From Dokdonella sp. (GTDB lineage Bacteria; Pseudomonadota; Gammaproteobacteria; Xanthomonadales; Rhodanobacteraceae): a DNA stretch of 64,000 bases. The translations under genes were made by a program, and so were the position numbers. This document shows, piece after piece, positions 54,925 to 63,416 of the stretch. Each line of letters begins with the position of its first letter. The stretch's first letter is position 1. The notes beneath the pieces were generated by a model. It made no database searches. It saw only the letters and a program-made list of their open reading frames with translations, and had not been told where the DNA came from. Where the stretch lies: the NCBI GenBank assembly GCA_024707225.1, contig JANQAE010000001.1, forward strand, positions 1,178,001-1,242,000, written 5' to 3'.

Positions 54925-56139
54925 ATGGATCTCAAGAGCGGCTATCCGTTCTGGGCCGTCAAGAACGGCCTGATGCGCGCGTTCCCGGCGCTGCAGTCGG
55001 ATCTGCGCTGCGAGGTCGCGGTGATCGGCGGCGGCATCACCGGCGCGCTGATCGCCGACGCGCTCGCCCAGGCCGGTCACGAGGTCGTCGTGATCGAGCA
55101 GCGCGACATCGGCTGGGGCAGCACCGCGGCCAGCACGGCCCTGCTGCAGTACGAGATCGACACGCATCTGGTCGACCTGGCCGAGCGCTACGGCGAGGCC
55201 GATGCGGTCGCCGCATACCGCGGCTGCGCCGAGGCGATCGAGTCGCTGCACGGACTGGCCGGCGCGGTCCGCGACGTCGGCTTCGCGCGCACGCACAGCC
55301 TCTACTACGCGAGCCGGCGGCGCGACCGCGCCGCGCTCGAAGCGGAATTCGCGCTGCGCCGCCGTCACGGCTTCGACGTGCGCTGGCTCGAGCCCGAACC
55401 GCTGCTGGCGCGCTACGGATTCCGCGCACCGGCGGCGATCCTCAGCACGACGGCGGCCCAGGTCGATCCGTATCGCTTCACCTACCGGCTGCTCGCACGC
55501 CTGCTGCGCGGCGGCACGCGCGTATTCGATCGCAGCCGCGTGACCACGATCGCGGCGACCACGCGCGGCGTGACGCTGCAGACGGCCGAGGGCGCGACCG
55601 TGCGCGCCGGCCATGTCGTGCTCGCCGCCGGCTACGCGACGCAGCAATGGCTGGACCGGCGCGTCGCGCGCAACCGCAGCAGCTACGCCTTCGTGACCGA
55701 CCCGCTCGACGAGGACGCGCTCGGCGCGCTGCGGCGGACGATGGTCTGGGAATCGGCCCGTCCGTATCTGTATCTGCGCACGACCCAGGACGGCCGTCTG
55801 CTCGCCGGCGGCGAGGACGACGCGGTCGACCGGCCGGCGCGGCGCGATGCCCGCGTCGACCGCAAGGCGCGCAGGATCGCCGCCAAGGTCGGCGCCCTGC
55901 TGCCGCATCTGGACATCGTGCCGGCGTTCTCGTGGGGTGGCACGTTCGCCGAGACGGCCGACGGCCTGCCGTTCATCGGGCCGCATCGCCAGCACGGATC
56001 GCGCGTGGTGTTCGTGATGGCCTACGGCGGCAACGGCATCACCTATTCGATGATCGGGGCCGGTCTGGTCAGCGCCTACCTGGCACGCCGCCGCCATCCG
56101 CTGCAGGCCTTGTTCGGATTCGGGCGGTTCGAACGCTGA
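54925..56139 (+). CDS. FAD-dependent oxidoreductase (DAO family)
   Basis: A 404-residue flavoprotein of the glycine/D-amino-acid oxidase type. The dinucleotide-binding motif VIGGGITGALIADALAQAGH starts near residue 33, with VVVIEQ behind it. The ending GGNGITYSMIGAGLVSAYL is typical. The start MDLKSGYPFWAVKNGLM was chosen, as it matches the common N terminus of this subgroup, although the frame is open upstream. Substrate unknown. It is followed by another flavoenzyme and by regB-regA. Confidence 0.88.
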   Translation: MDLKSGYPFWAVKNGLMRAFPALQSDLRCEVAVIGGGITGALIADALAQAGHEVVVIEQRDIGWGSTAASTALLQYEIDTHLVDLAERYGEADAVAAYRGCAEAIESLHGLAGAVRDVGFARTHSLYYASRRRDRAALEAEFALRRRHGFDVRWLEPEPLLARYGFRAPAAILSTTAAQVDPYRFTYRLLARLLRGGTRVFDRSRVTTIAATTRGVTLQTAEGATVRAGHVVLAAGYATQQWLDRRVARNRSSYAFVTDPLDEDALGALRRTMVWESARPYLYLRTTQDGRLLAGGEDDAVDRPARRDARVDRKARRIAAKVGALLPHLDIVPAFSWGGTFAETADGLPFIGPHRQHGSRVVFVMAYGGNGITYSMIGAGLVSAYLARRRHPLQALFGFGRFER

Positions 56140-56389
56140 GCGGTCGCGCCGGATGCGGCCTGTGCCGCCGTGCGCGCCGCCGCCGGCGCTTGCGTCATCG
56201 CGTCGCGGTTGGCGCGCGGCGGCTTGCCAAGCCGGCGCCACGGCGCGATGCTCGCCGGCCGCAATCCCACGCGTCGGAGTCGTCGGTGATCCTCGCTCGC
56301 ATCGGCGCCGTGCGGCGCCCGTCCGGCCGCTGCCGTGGATGGAGCCCCGCGCATCGCGGCCACGGCCGTCGCGCGAGCCGCTCCGGCCG

Positions 56390-57490
56390 ATGAGCGAACG
56401 GCCGCCGCCGCTGCACCGGATACCGCCTGCGATCGCCGCGGTCGAGGACTATCGTCCGTTCGCGCGCGAGCGCCTCGGCGAGGCGGCCTGGGCGTATTTC
56501 GACGGCGCGGCCGCCGACGAGACGACCGCGGCCGACAATCGCGCCGCATTCGGCCGGCTGCGGCTGGCCGGCCGCGTACTGGCCGACCTCGCCGGCGGCG
56601 ACACCGCGCTGACGCTGTTCGGCCAGACGCTCGCCCACCCGATCGTGCTGGCGCCGGTCGCGTACCAGACGCTGGCGCATCCGGACGGCGAGCGCGCCTC
56701 GGCGCTGGCCGCCGCGGCGATGGGCGGCGCGATGGTCGTCAGCACGCAGGCCGGCCTGACGCTCGAGGAGATCGCCGCGGCGACGCCGGCGCCGCTGTGG
56801 TTCCAGCTCTACATCCAAACCGATCGCGCGTTCACGCGCCGCCTGGTCGGGCGCGCCGAGGCGGCCGGCTATCGCGCGCTGGTCGTGACCGTCGACGCGC
56901 CGGTCAGCGGCGTGCGCAATCGCGAGCAGCGCGCCGGCTTCGCGCTGCCGCCCGGCGTCGAGGCGGTCAACCTGCGCGGCCTGCAGGCGCCGCCGGCCGC
57001 CGCGGCCGGCCGCATCGCATTCGGCACGCCGCTGCTCGAGCAGGCCCCGACCTGGCGCGATCTGGACTGGCTGCGCTCGATCACGACGCTGCCGATCCTC
57101 GCCAAGGGCATCCTCTGCGCCGACGACGCGACACGCGCGATCGCGCACGGCGTCGACGGCGTGATCGTCTCCAACCACGGCGGGCGCACGCTCGACACGC
57201 TGCCGGCGACGATCGACGCGCTGCCGGCGGTCGCCGCCGCAGTCGGCGGACGCGTGCCGCTGCTGCTCGACGGCGGCATCCGGCGCGGCACCGACGTGCT
57301 CAAGGCGCTCGCGCTCGGCGCCTCGGCGGTGCTGATCGGCCGGCCGTACGTGTACGGGCTGGCCGCGGCCGGCGCGAGCGGCGTCGCGCACGTGCTGCAG
57401 ATCCTGCGCACCGAACTGGAGCTGGCTATGGCGCTGACCGGACGGCGCCGGCTCGCCGACGTCGACGCGACGACGATCTGGCGCGGCTGA
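56390..57490 (+). CDS. FMN-dependent alpha-hydroxy-acid oxidase/dehydrogenase
   Basis: A 366-residue TIM-barrel flavoenzyme of the lactate/glycolate oxidase family, oxidising 2-hydroxy acids to 2-oxo acids. Diagnostic motifs are APVAYQTLAHPDGE, PLWFQLYIQTDR, the active-site IVSNHGGRTLDTLPA, and the phosphate-binding LLDGGIRRGTDVLKALALGA. It has no membrane segment, so it is probably a soluble oxidase or dehydrogenase rather than LldD itself. Preceded by a 250-bp gap with no clear gene. Confidence 0.92.
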   Translation: MSERPPPLHRIPPAIAAVEDYRPFARERLGEAAWAYFDGAAADETTAADNRAAFGRLRLAGRVLADLAGGDTALTLFGQTLAHPIVLAPVAYQTLAHPDGERASALAAAAMGGAMVVSTQAGLTLEEIAAATPAPLWFQLYIQTDRAFTRRLVGRAEAAGYRALVVTVDAPVSGVRNREQRAGFALPPGVEAVNLRGLQAPPAAAAGRIAFGTPLLEQAPTWRDLDWLRSITTLPILAKGILCADDATRAIAHGVDGVIVSNHGGRTLDTLPATIDALPAVAAAVGGRVPLLLDGGIRRGTDVLKALALGASAVLIGRPYVYGLAAAGASGVAHVLQILRTELELAMALTGRRRLADVDATTIWRG

Positions 57491-57549
57491 GCGGCGCCTG
57501 CGACCGCCGGTCGCGCGCGCCGGCCTGGCGCAGACCCGATAATCGGCCG

Positions 57550-58788
57550 ATGCGCGCCGCTTCGACCTCGTTTCTCGGCACCCTGTGCACCCTGCGCTGG
57601 CTCGCGATCGCCGGGCAGGCCGCGGCGATCCTCGCCGCGACCGGGCCGCTCGGACTCGCGCTCGCGCCGATGCCGCTGTGGCTGGGCGTCGGCGCACTGG
57701 CCGCGTTCAATCTCTACGCGGCCTGGCGCGTGCGGCGCGGTGAGGCCGGGCCGGCCGAGACCTTCCTCCACATCGCGGTCGACGTCGCGGTCCTGGCCTG
57801 GCAGGTGGCCTGGAGCGGCGGCGTCGCCAACCCGTTCACGTCGCTGTTCCTGCTGCCAATCGCGTTCGCCGCGCTCGCATTGCCGCTGCGCTGGATCTAC
57901 GCGACCGCGGCGATCTGCGGCGCCGGCTACGCGGCTGCGGCCGGTTTCGGCCGCCCGCTCGCGCACGTGCACGGCGCGCCGCTGGACGGCTTCGACCTGC
58001 ATCTGTGGGGCATGGCGGTCAACTTCCTGATCTCGGCCGGCGTCGTGCTGTACTTCTTCTCGCGGCTGGCCTCGGCGCTGCGCGCGCGCGAACACGAGCT
58101 CGCACGGCTGCGCGAGCGTTTCGCGCGCAACGAGGGCATCGTCGCGCTGGCGACGCATGCGGCCTCGGTCGCGCACGAGCTCAACACGCCGCTCGGCACG
58201 CTGACGCTGATGGTCGACGACCTGCTCGAACGCCCGCAGCCGGACGAGCTGCGCGAGGACCACCAGACGATCCGCGAGCTGATCGACGTCTGCCGCGACC
58301 GCGTGCGCGAACTGGCCGCGCCGGCCGAGACCGGCGACCAGGCGCAGCCGCCGCGCCGCGTCGACCTGGAGCGCGTGATCGAGCGCTGGCAGCTGGTGCG
58401 CGCGGCGGTCGAGCTGCACCGCAGCGGCACGATCGGCCGCTACGCCAGCGTCGATCCGGCCGTCGGCCATCTGCTGCAGGCCCTGCTCAACAATGCCGCC
58501 GACGCCGGCGTGAGTGCCGGCGTGCCGCGCGTGGACCTGCATCTGGACGCCGACGCCGACGGGCTGCGCGGACAGATCCGCGACTACGGCGACGGTTTCG
58601 ACCGCGCCCGTCCGTTCCTGCCGGCGCGGCTGTTCGGCAGCAGCAAGCCCGACGGGCTCGGCGTCGGACTGGCGCTGTCGCATGCGACGGTCGAGCGCCT
58701 CGGCGGCGAGCTGTCGATGCAGGCCAGCGACGGCCGTGGCATCTGCATCCGCTTCCGCCTGCCGGCCGCGGCCGTGGAGGCGCGATGA
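57550..58788 (+). CDS. regB: redox-sensing histidine kinase RegB/PrrB
   Basis: A 412-residue sensor kinase. Six membrane helices occupy residues 10-170 and contain the RegB heptad GGVANPF (residues 90-96), which binds ubiquinone in characterised RegB. The H-box is ASVAHELNTPLG with His209, and Cys248 (IDVCRDRVREL) stands at the position of the redox-active cysteine of RegB. The ATP-binding part (LLNNAADAG, GLGVGLALSHATVERLGG) is intact. It is coupled to regA by an ATGA overlap. It should report the redox state of the quinone pool. Confidence 0.93.
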   Translation: MRAASTSFLGTLCTLRWLAIAGQAAAILAATGPLGLALAPMPLWLGVGALAAFNLYAAWRVRRGEAGPAETFLHIAVDVAVLAWQVAWSGGVANPFTSLFLLPIAFAALALPLRWIYATAAICGAGYAAAAGFGRPLAHVHGAPLDGFDLHLWGMAVNFLISAGVVLYFFSRLASALRAREHELARLRERFARNEGIVALATHAASVAHELNTPLGTLTLMVDDLLERPQPDELREDHQTIRELIDVCRDRVRELAAPAETGDQAQPPRRVDLERVIERWQLVRAAVELHRSGTIGRYASVDPAVGHLLQALLNNAADAGVSAGVPRVDLHLDADADGLRGQIRDYGDGFDRARPFLPARLFGSSKPDGLGVGLALSHATVERLGGELSMQASDGRGICIRFRLPAAAVEAR

Positions 58789-59330
58789 AGCGCGGCCTGC
58801 TGGTCGACGACGACGCGCTGTACCTGCGCGCGCTGCAGCGCGCGCTGGAGCGCCGCGGCTTCGAGATCGCGACCGCCAGCACCGCCGCTGCGGCGCTGGC
58901 CTGCGCGCGCCGGCTGCGGCCCGATTTCGCGCTGGTCGACCTGAAGCTCGACGGCGAGACCGGCCTGGACCTGATCGCGCCGCTGCGCGCGCTGCACGCG
59001 GACATGCGCGTGATCCTCGTCACCGGCTATGCCAGCGTCGCGACGCGGTCGAGGCGATCAAGCGCGGTGCCGACAACTACCTGCCGAAGCCGGCGACGGT
59101 GCCGATGATCCTGCGCGTGCTCGCCGGCGAGCCGCTGCCGCCGGAAGTCGACACGCAGATGACGCCGATGAACCGCCTGGAGTGGGGAGCACATCCAGCA
59201 GGCGCTGACGACGACCGCGGGCAACATCTCGGCTGCCGCGCGCATGCTCGGCATGCACCGCCGCTCACTGCAGCGCAAGCTGGCCAAGCGGCCGGCGCGC
59301 GAACGCACGCCGGCCGACGAGCTGGACTGA
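58785..59330 (+). CDS. regA: response regulator RegA/PrrA, with two compensating frameshifts
   Basis: A 181-residue regulator. The receiver (LLVDDDALYLRALQRAL) has phospho-acceptor Asp52 (FALVDLKLDGETGLDL) and ends in VTGYASVAT. A missing base near 59043 shifts the frame to AVEAIKRGADNYLPKPA. An extra G near 59185-59190 shifts it back to the last frame, which holds the Fis-type helix-turn-helix GNISAAARMLGMHRRSLQRK. Net length is a multiple of three. In RegA proteins this helix binds promoters of respiratory and anaerobic genes. Confidence 0.92.
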
Positions 59331-59631
59331 AGCCGCATCCGGCAGGCTCGCGCAGCGCTCCGGGCACGCCGATGACGACCGTACTCGCGTACCGATCCAG
59401 AGCGGGCGACCGCCGTTCCGGCCGCTGGCGCGCGCAGCATCGATTCTTGCATCGAGCGCACGGGCGATGACGCGGTTGCGCGACTTCGAATAGCCGCCGA
59501 GGTCGCTTCGAGCGATCACCACCAGTCGCCGGCCTTGTCCGGCGCGCAGCGCGTCACCGCCCGGCTGGCCGATCGCTCCGGCAGTGGGCCGCAGCGCGAC
59601 CGTCACCGCCGGCCGCGTCGGACGCTGCGCC
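59331..59631. other. intergenic stretch without a convincing gene
   Basis: 301 bp between regA and the convergent phbB. Nothing beyond GC-rich shadow frames was found. Confidence 0.5.
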
Positions 59632-60354
59632 TCAGCCGGTCCACTGCCCGCCGTTGATCGGGAACGTCGCACCGGTGACGAAACCGGCGTCCTCGCTCGC
59701 GAGATAGGCGATCAGCGCGGCGATCTCCTCCGGCTTGCCGAGCCGGCCGACCGGAATCGAGCCGATCGTCGCGCGAAGAATGTCGGCGGGCATGGCGGCG
59801 ACCATATCGGTATCGCAGTAGCCCGGCGCGACCGCGTTGACGGTGATGCCGTGATGCGCGCTTTCCAGCGCGAGAGCACGCGTGAAGCCGAGCACTCCCG
59901 CCTTGCTCGCGGCGTAGTTGGTCTGCCCGGCCTGACCGCGCTGGCCGTTGACCGAACTGAGGTTCACGATCCGGCCGAAGCGGCGCTCGCGCATGCCAGG
60001 CACGATGGCGCGGCACATGTTGAACAGCGAGTCGAGGTTGGTGTGGATCACCTCGCTCCACTGCTCGCGCGTCATCTTGTGCAAGGTCGCGTCGCGTGTG
60101 ATGCCGGCGTTGTTGACCAGTACGCGGATCGGTCCGAGCTCGGCCTCGACACGCGTCACACCGGCGGCACAGGCATCGAAATCGCCGACGTCCCAGCGAT
60201 GGACGGCGATGCCGGTGTCGCGACGGAACGCCGCGGCAGCCTCATCGTCGCCGTGGTAGACGGCGGCGACCTCGTATCCTGCGCTCTTCAAAGCGACCGA
60301 CACCGCGCGCCCGATGCCGCGCGTGCCGCCGGTGACCAGCGCCGCGCCGCTCAT
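59632..60354 (-). CDS. phbB: acetoacetyl-CoA reductase
   Basis: A 240-residue NADPH-dependent SDR enzyme, the second step of polyhydroxybutyrate synthesis. [35 protein letters not shown], and the catalytic tyrosine in GQTNYAASKAGVLGFT are present; NSVNGQRGQAGQ-like LSSVNGQRGQAGQTN and TVNAVAPGYCDTDMV are PhaB hallmarks that set it apart from FabG. The ATG at 60354 gives the canonical length. An FNR-type site lies upstream. Confidence 0.92.
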   Translation of the reverse strand: MSGAALVTGGTRGIGRAVSVALKSAGYEVAAVYHGDDEAAAAFRRDTGIAVHRWDVGDFDACAAGVTRVEAELGPIRVLVNNAGITRDATLHKMTREQWSEVIHTNLDSLFNMCRAIVPGMRERRFGRIVNLSSVNGQRGQAGQTNYAASKAGVLGFTRALALESAHHGITVNAVAPGYCDTDMVAAMPADILRATIGSIPVGRLGKPEEIAALIAYLASEDAGFVTGATFPINGGQWTG

Positions 60355-60716
60355 CGCGCCGCCCCCGCGAGTCGCCCGCCGCGCCTCGAGCATGCGATCG
60401 GAAAAATGGACCTGAGACGGCTGATCTGCACGGCGGCTTCCTCGAAATGTCCGGCCGGCACTGTGCCGCAGTCATCCGAACGAGCGATTGATCTGAATCA
60501 CGATCGGACGCGGACGGCAGGTTCGGCCGACGATCCTGCACGCGGCCTGCGAGGCGCGCCCGGCATCGGACGCAAGCGCGCCCGGTTCTGGTCGGCGCAG
60601 ACGCGCTGCAGGGCAGGTGCATTCGCGGCGTCCGGGTCAGCGAAGGGTCGGGACACGCGCTGCGCGGCCACGTGCTCGATCGGTCCGGCGCGCCGGCGCG
60701 GCGACACCGAGCCGGC
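60355..60716. other. gap upstream of phbB with an FNR-like site
   Basis: 362 bp without a gene; holds the motif at 60488-60501 and a -10-like hexamer. Confidence 0.55.
60460..60501 (-). promoter_or_regulatory. FNR/Anr-like site and weak -10 upstream of phbB
   Basis: TTGAT-CTGA-ATCAC (60488-60501) matches the FNR consensus TTGAT-N4-ATCAA at 9 of 10 positions. On the minus strand, 22 nt beyond it, CACAGT (60460-60465) stands where a class II promoter -10 should be. Support is moderate, since a similar chance match occurs in recA coding sequence. Confidence 0.45.
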
Positions 60717-62096
60717 TCAGGCGCTGACCGGCAAGCCGTCGAGATCGACGCTGTCCCGGTAATCGGGCACCTGGGTCGTCCAGTGCAGCTCGCGCTCGAC
60801 GTGCTGGCGCATCGTGTCGGCTGCCACCGGTTCTCCGTGCGTGATGAAGGTGATGCGCGGCGGAGTCTTGAAGTGCCGCAACCACTGCACGATCTGCGCA
60901 TGGTCGGCGTGTGCCGACAGCGACGTGCAGGCGGCGACTTCGGCGCGCAGCGGCACGTCCTGGCCGTGGATGCGGATCGACGGGGCACCGGCGAGCATCG
61001 CCGCTCCGCGCGTGCCGGCGGCCTGGTAGCCGGAGAACAGAATGGTATTGCGCGCGCCCGGCGCGAAGGCCTTCAGGTGATGCACGACGCGCCCGCCGGT
61101 GGCCATGCCGCTCGCCGCGACAATGATCATCGGCCGCTGCAAGGTGTTCAGGTGCTCGGATTCCTCCACGCTGTTGACGTATTTCGCGACGCGGCACATC
61201 GCGGCGCACTCCTGCGCGTCGAGGCGGTGTTCGCCGCGGAAGCGCTGGTAGAGGCCGGTCACGTCGACCGCCATCGGGCTGTTGAGGTAGACGGGCAGAT
61301 CGCGCGGGATGCGCTGCGCCGCCTTCAGGCGCGCGATGCACAGGAGCAGGGACTGCGCGCGGCCGACGGCGAACGCGGGCACGACGACCACCCCGCCGCG
61401 GCCGATCGTGCGCGTGATCACCGCCTCGAGTTCGTCCAGCGGATCGATCGGCGGATGCAGGCGATCGCCGTAGGTCGATTCGACCACGAGGTAGTCGGCC
61501 GCCTCGATCGCGCACGGCGCGCGCATCAGCGGATCGTCCGGCCGCCCCAGATCGCCGGAGAACACGACCCTGTGCGTCTCGCCGGTCAGCGTCACGATCG
61601 CCGCGCCGAGGATGTGGCCGGCCGGATCGAAACGCGCCGACAGGCCGCCGCCGAGGTCGACGCTTTCGCCGTTGCCGAGCGGACGGAAGCGGCGCAGCGA
61701 GGCCAGGGCGTCCTCCTCCGTGTACAGCGGCAACGCCGGATGATGCTTGGAGAAGCCGCCGCGGTTGGCGTAGCCGGCGTCTTCCTCCTGCAGCCGGCCG
61801 CTGTCCGGCAGCAGGATCTTGCAGAGCTCGAAGGTGGCCGGCGTGCAATAGATGGGACCGCGGAATCCCGCCTTGACCAGCAGCGGCACGTAGCCGGAGT
61901 GGTCCAGGTGCGCGTGCGTCAGCACCACCGCCGAAAGGCTCTTCGGTTCGACCGGCAGCGCCGCCCAGTTGCGCAGGCGCAGCTGCTTGAGCCCCTGGAA
62001 CAGCCCACAGTCGACCAGCACGCGCGTGTCGCGCGAGGTCACCAGGTACTTCGATCCGGTCACGGTACCGGCCGCGCCGAGGAACTGGATGCGCAT
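60717..62096 (-). CDS. MBL-fold beta-CASP protein (RNA-processing exonuclease family)
   Basis: A 459-residue metallo-beta-lactamase protein with the RNA-acting beta-CASP insertion and the C-terminal RMMBL part. Zinc motif 2 is LTHAHLDHSGYVPLL; motif 3 (DPAGHILGAAIV), motif 4 (FSGDLGRPDDPL), the A-C motifs (VESTYGDR, IIVAASGMATGGRVVHHL) and SAHADHAQI, ITHGEP are present. Relatives include Ysh1/CPSF-73 and bacterial enzymes of unknown substrate often sitting beside stress and phosphoribosyl genes. The ATG at 62096 was chosen (AAGGA 8 nt upstream). Confidence 0.9.
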   Translation of the reverse strand: MRIQFLGAAGTVTGSKYLVTSRDTRVLVDCGLFQGLKQLRLRNWAALPVEPKSLSAVVLTHAHLDHSGYVPLLVKAGFRGPIYCTPATFELCKILLPDSGRLQEEDAGYANRGGFSKHHPALPLYTEEDALASLRRFRPLGNGESVDLGGGLSARFDPAGHILGAAIVTLTGETHRVVFSGDLGRPDDPLMRAPCAIEAADYLVVESTYGDRLHPPIDPLDELEAVITRTIGRGGVVVVPAFAVGRAQSLLLCIARLKAAQRIPRDLPVYLNSPMAVDVTGLYQRFRGEHRLDAQECAAMCRVAKYVNSVEESEHLNTLQRPMIIVAASGMATGGRVVHHLKAFAPGARNTILFSGYQAAGTRGAAMLAGAPSIRIHGQDVPLRAEVAACTSLSAHADHAQIVQWLRHFKTPPRITFITHGEPVAADTMRQHVERELHWTTQVPDYRDSVDLDGLPVSA

Positions 62097-62139
62097 CGTC
62101 GAATCCTTGTCTGCCACCCGCTACGGTCGGGCGACGGCC

Positions 62140-62181
62140 AGCGTAGAGGCGGCAATGCGCAGGCGGCTTGATCGGCGTCAA
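62140..62181 (-). promoter_or_regulatory. FNR/Anr-type site and promoter of the MBL-fold gene
   Basis: Minus-strand TTGAC-GCCG-ATCAA (62168-62181) fits the FNR/Anr consensus TTGAY-N4-RTCAA in full. Exactly 22 nt downstream is a -10-like TACGCT (62140-62145), the spacing of a class II FNR-activated promoter, and the gene starts 44 nt further on. Confidence 0.7.
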
Positions 62182-62302
62182 CAGCGCTTTTGCTTCGGCG
62201 CCGCGGCGGCGCGGCGGCGCCCGCGCTTGATCACGGCCAAGGCACCGCTGCGCGGCGCAGGCCTGCTGATGGCCGATCGAAGATTCGCAATGGAAACCGG
62301 AC

Positions 62303-62614
62303 ATGGCGCTCGACACGACGATGCTCCTGCTCATCCTGGCCGGCGTGCTGTTCCTGCTCATACGCCATGGCCGGCGCACGCCGGCCGCCGTTCGCGGGGC
62401 GCCCGCCCCGCCCCTGCCGCCATGCACGGCGGACGAAGCTCGATTGACGGAACTGCGGTTTCGACGTCGTTTCCGCGCAGGCGCCGTACGCTTCACGGCG
62501 GCGGCGGCGGAAATCGGTCGGACCTGCACCGGGCGAGCATCGGGCGTATCGCCGGAACCAGCTCGGCAGCGAGACCGATGGCATTGGTCGCATGCGGGAC
62601 CGCATCGGTGCTGA
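62303..62614 (+). CDS. possible small membrane protein (103 aa)
   Basis: An open frame starting MALDTTMLLLILAGVLFLLI, with one membrane helix in its first 20 residues and then Arg/Ala/Pro-rich sequence. It overlaps the PRPP-synthetase-like gene by 122 bp on the opposite strand, and only a weak GGAAACCGG precedes it. It could be a genuine small membrane protein with a misplaced end, or chance. Confidence 0.25.
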   Translation: MALDTTMLLLILAGVLFLLIRHGRRTPAAVRGAPAPPLPPCTADEARLTELRFRRRFRAGAVRFTAAAAEIGRTCTGRASGVSPEPARQRDRWHWSHAGPHRC

Positions 62615-63416
62615 CCACGCGGGCAGCGCCCGCGTCGAGAAGCGCCCGATCGGCGGCGTCCGCGAACAGGCCGTGGACGACGACGCAGACCGGCTTCGCG
62701 CCGCCGAGCCGGCGCAAGCCGCGGACCGCCTCGATCAGGGTATGGCCGGACGCGGCGATGTCGTCGAGCAGCACCGGAGTGCGTCCGGCCAGGAGCGCAG
62801 GATCGGGCAGCGACACCTCGACGTCGCGATCGCCGCGGCGATTCTTGCGCAGCACGACGAACGGCGCGCCGAGGCGAGCGGCGGCGGCGCCGACCCATTG
62901 CCCGCTTTCCTCGTCCGGACCGACCAGCAGCGGGTGCGCAACGTTGGCGCCGATCCACTGCGCGATCGGCGCCGCCGCGGAGACGCAGCGGGTCGGGATC
63001 GCATACACCTCGCCGAGGCCGGCATGGCGATGCAGATGCGGATCGACGCTGACCAGCCAGTCGAACGTCCACGACAGGAACGCGGCGTAGTGCACGCAGC
63101 TGATCGCCTCGCCCGGATGGAAGCGCGCGTCCTGGCGCATGTAGGCCAGATACGGCGCGACCAGTCCGACGCGGCGCGCGCCGAACTCGCGCGCCGTGCG
63201 CGCGGCGAACAGCAGCGGCAGGGCGAGATCGTCCGGGTCGCGCAGGCTGCAGAACACGACCACCTCGCGTCCGCGGCAGTCGCCGTCCACGCGCACCAGC
63301 GACTCGCGGTCGGGAAAGCGGTGGCGGCCGATCGTCGCCGTCTCGGCATCGAGGGCGGCGGCCAGCGCGGACGCCGGACCCCGTTGATCGGCGAAGGCAA
63401 GCAGCAGCGGCTTCAC
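62493..63416 (-). CDS. ribose-phosphate pyrophosphokinase-like protein
   Basis: A 307-residue protein of the PRPP synthetase family. It keeps the phosphoribosyl-binding loop VLLDDIAASGHTLIEAVRGL, the VSVDPHLHRHAGLGE metal/ATP region and an RKNRRGDRDVEVSLPD flexible-loop-like stretch. It is divergent from housekeeping Prs. The start GTG 63416 overlaps the stop of the phosphorylase gene as GTGA. Together with that phosphorylase it may recycle nucleoside phosphates into PRPP. Confidence 0.88.
   Translation of the reverse strand: MKPLLLAFADQRGPASALAAALDAETATIGRHRFPDRESLVRVDGDCRGREVVVFCSLRDPDDLALPLLFAARTAREFGARRVGLVAPYLAYMRQDARFHPGEAISCVHYAAFLSWTFDWLVSVDPHLHRHAGLGEVYAIPTRCVSAAAPIAQWIGANVAHPLLVGPDEESGQWVGAAAARLGAPFVVLRKNRRGDRDVEVSLPDPALLAGRTPVLLDDIAASGHTLIEAVRGLRRLGGAKPVCVVVHGLFADAADRALLDAGAARVVSTDAVPHATNAIGLAAELVPAIRPMLARCRSDRFPPPPP

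Noticed and set aside
62227..62240. TTGAT-CACG-GCCAA near the MBL-fold promoter
   Set aside because: Matches only 8 of 10 FNR positions and has no spaced -10; may be a weak second site but was not listed.
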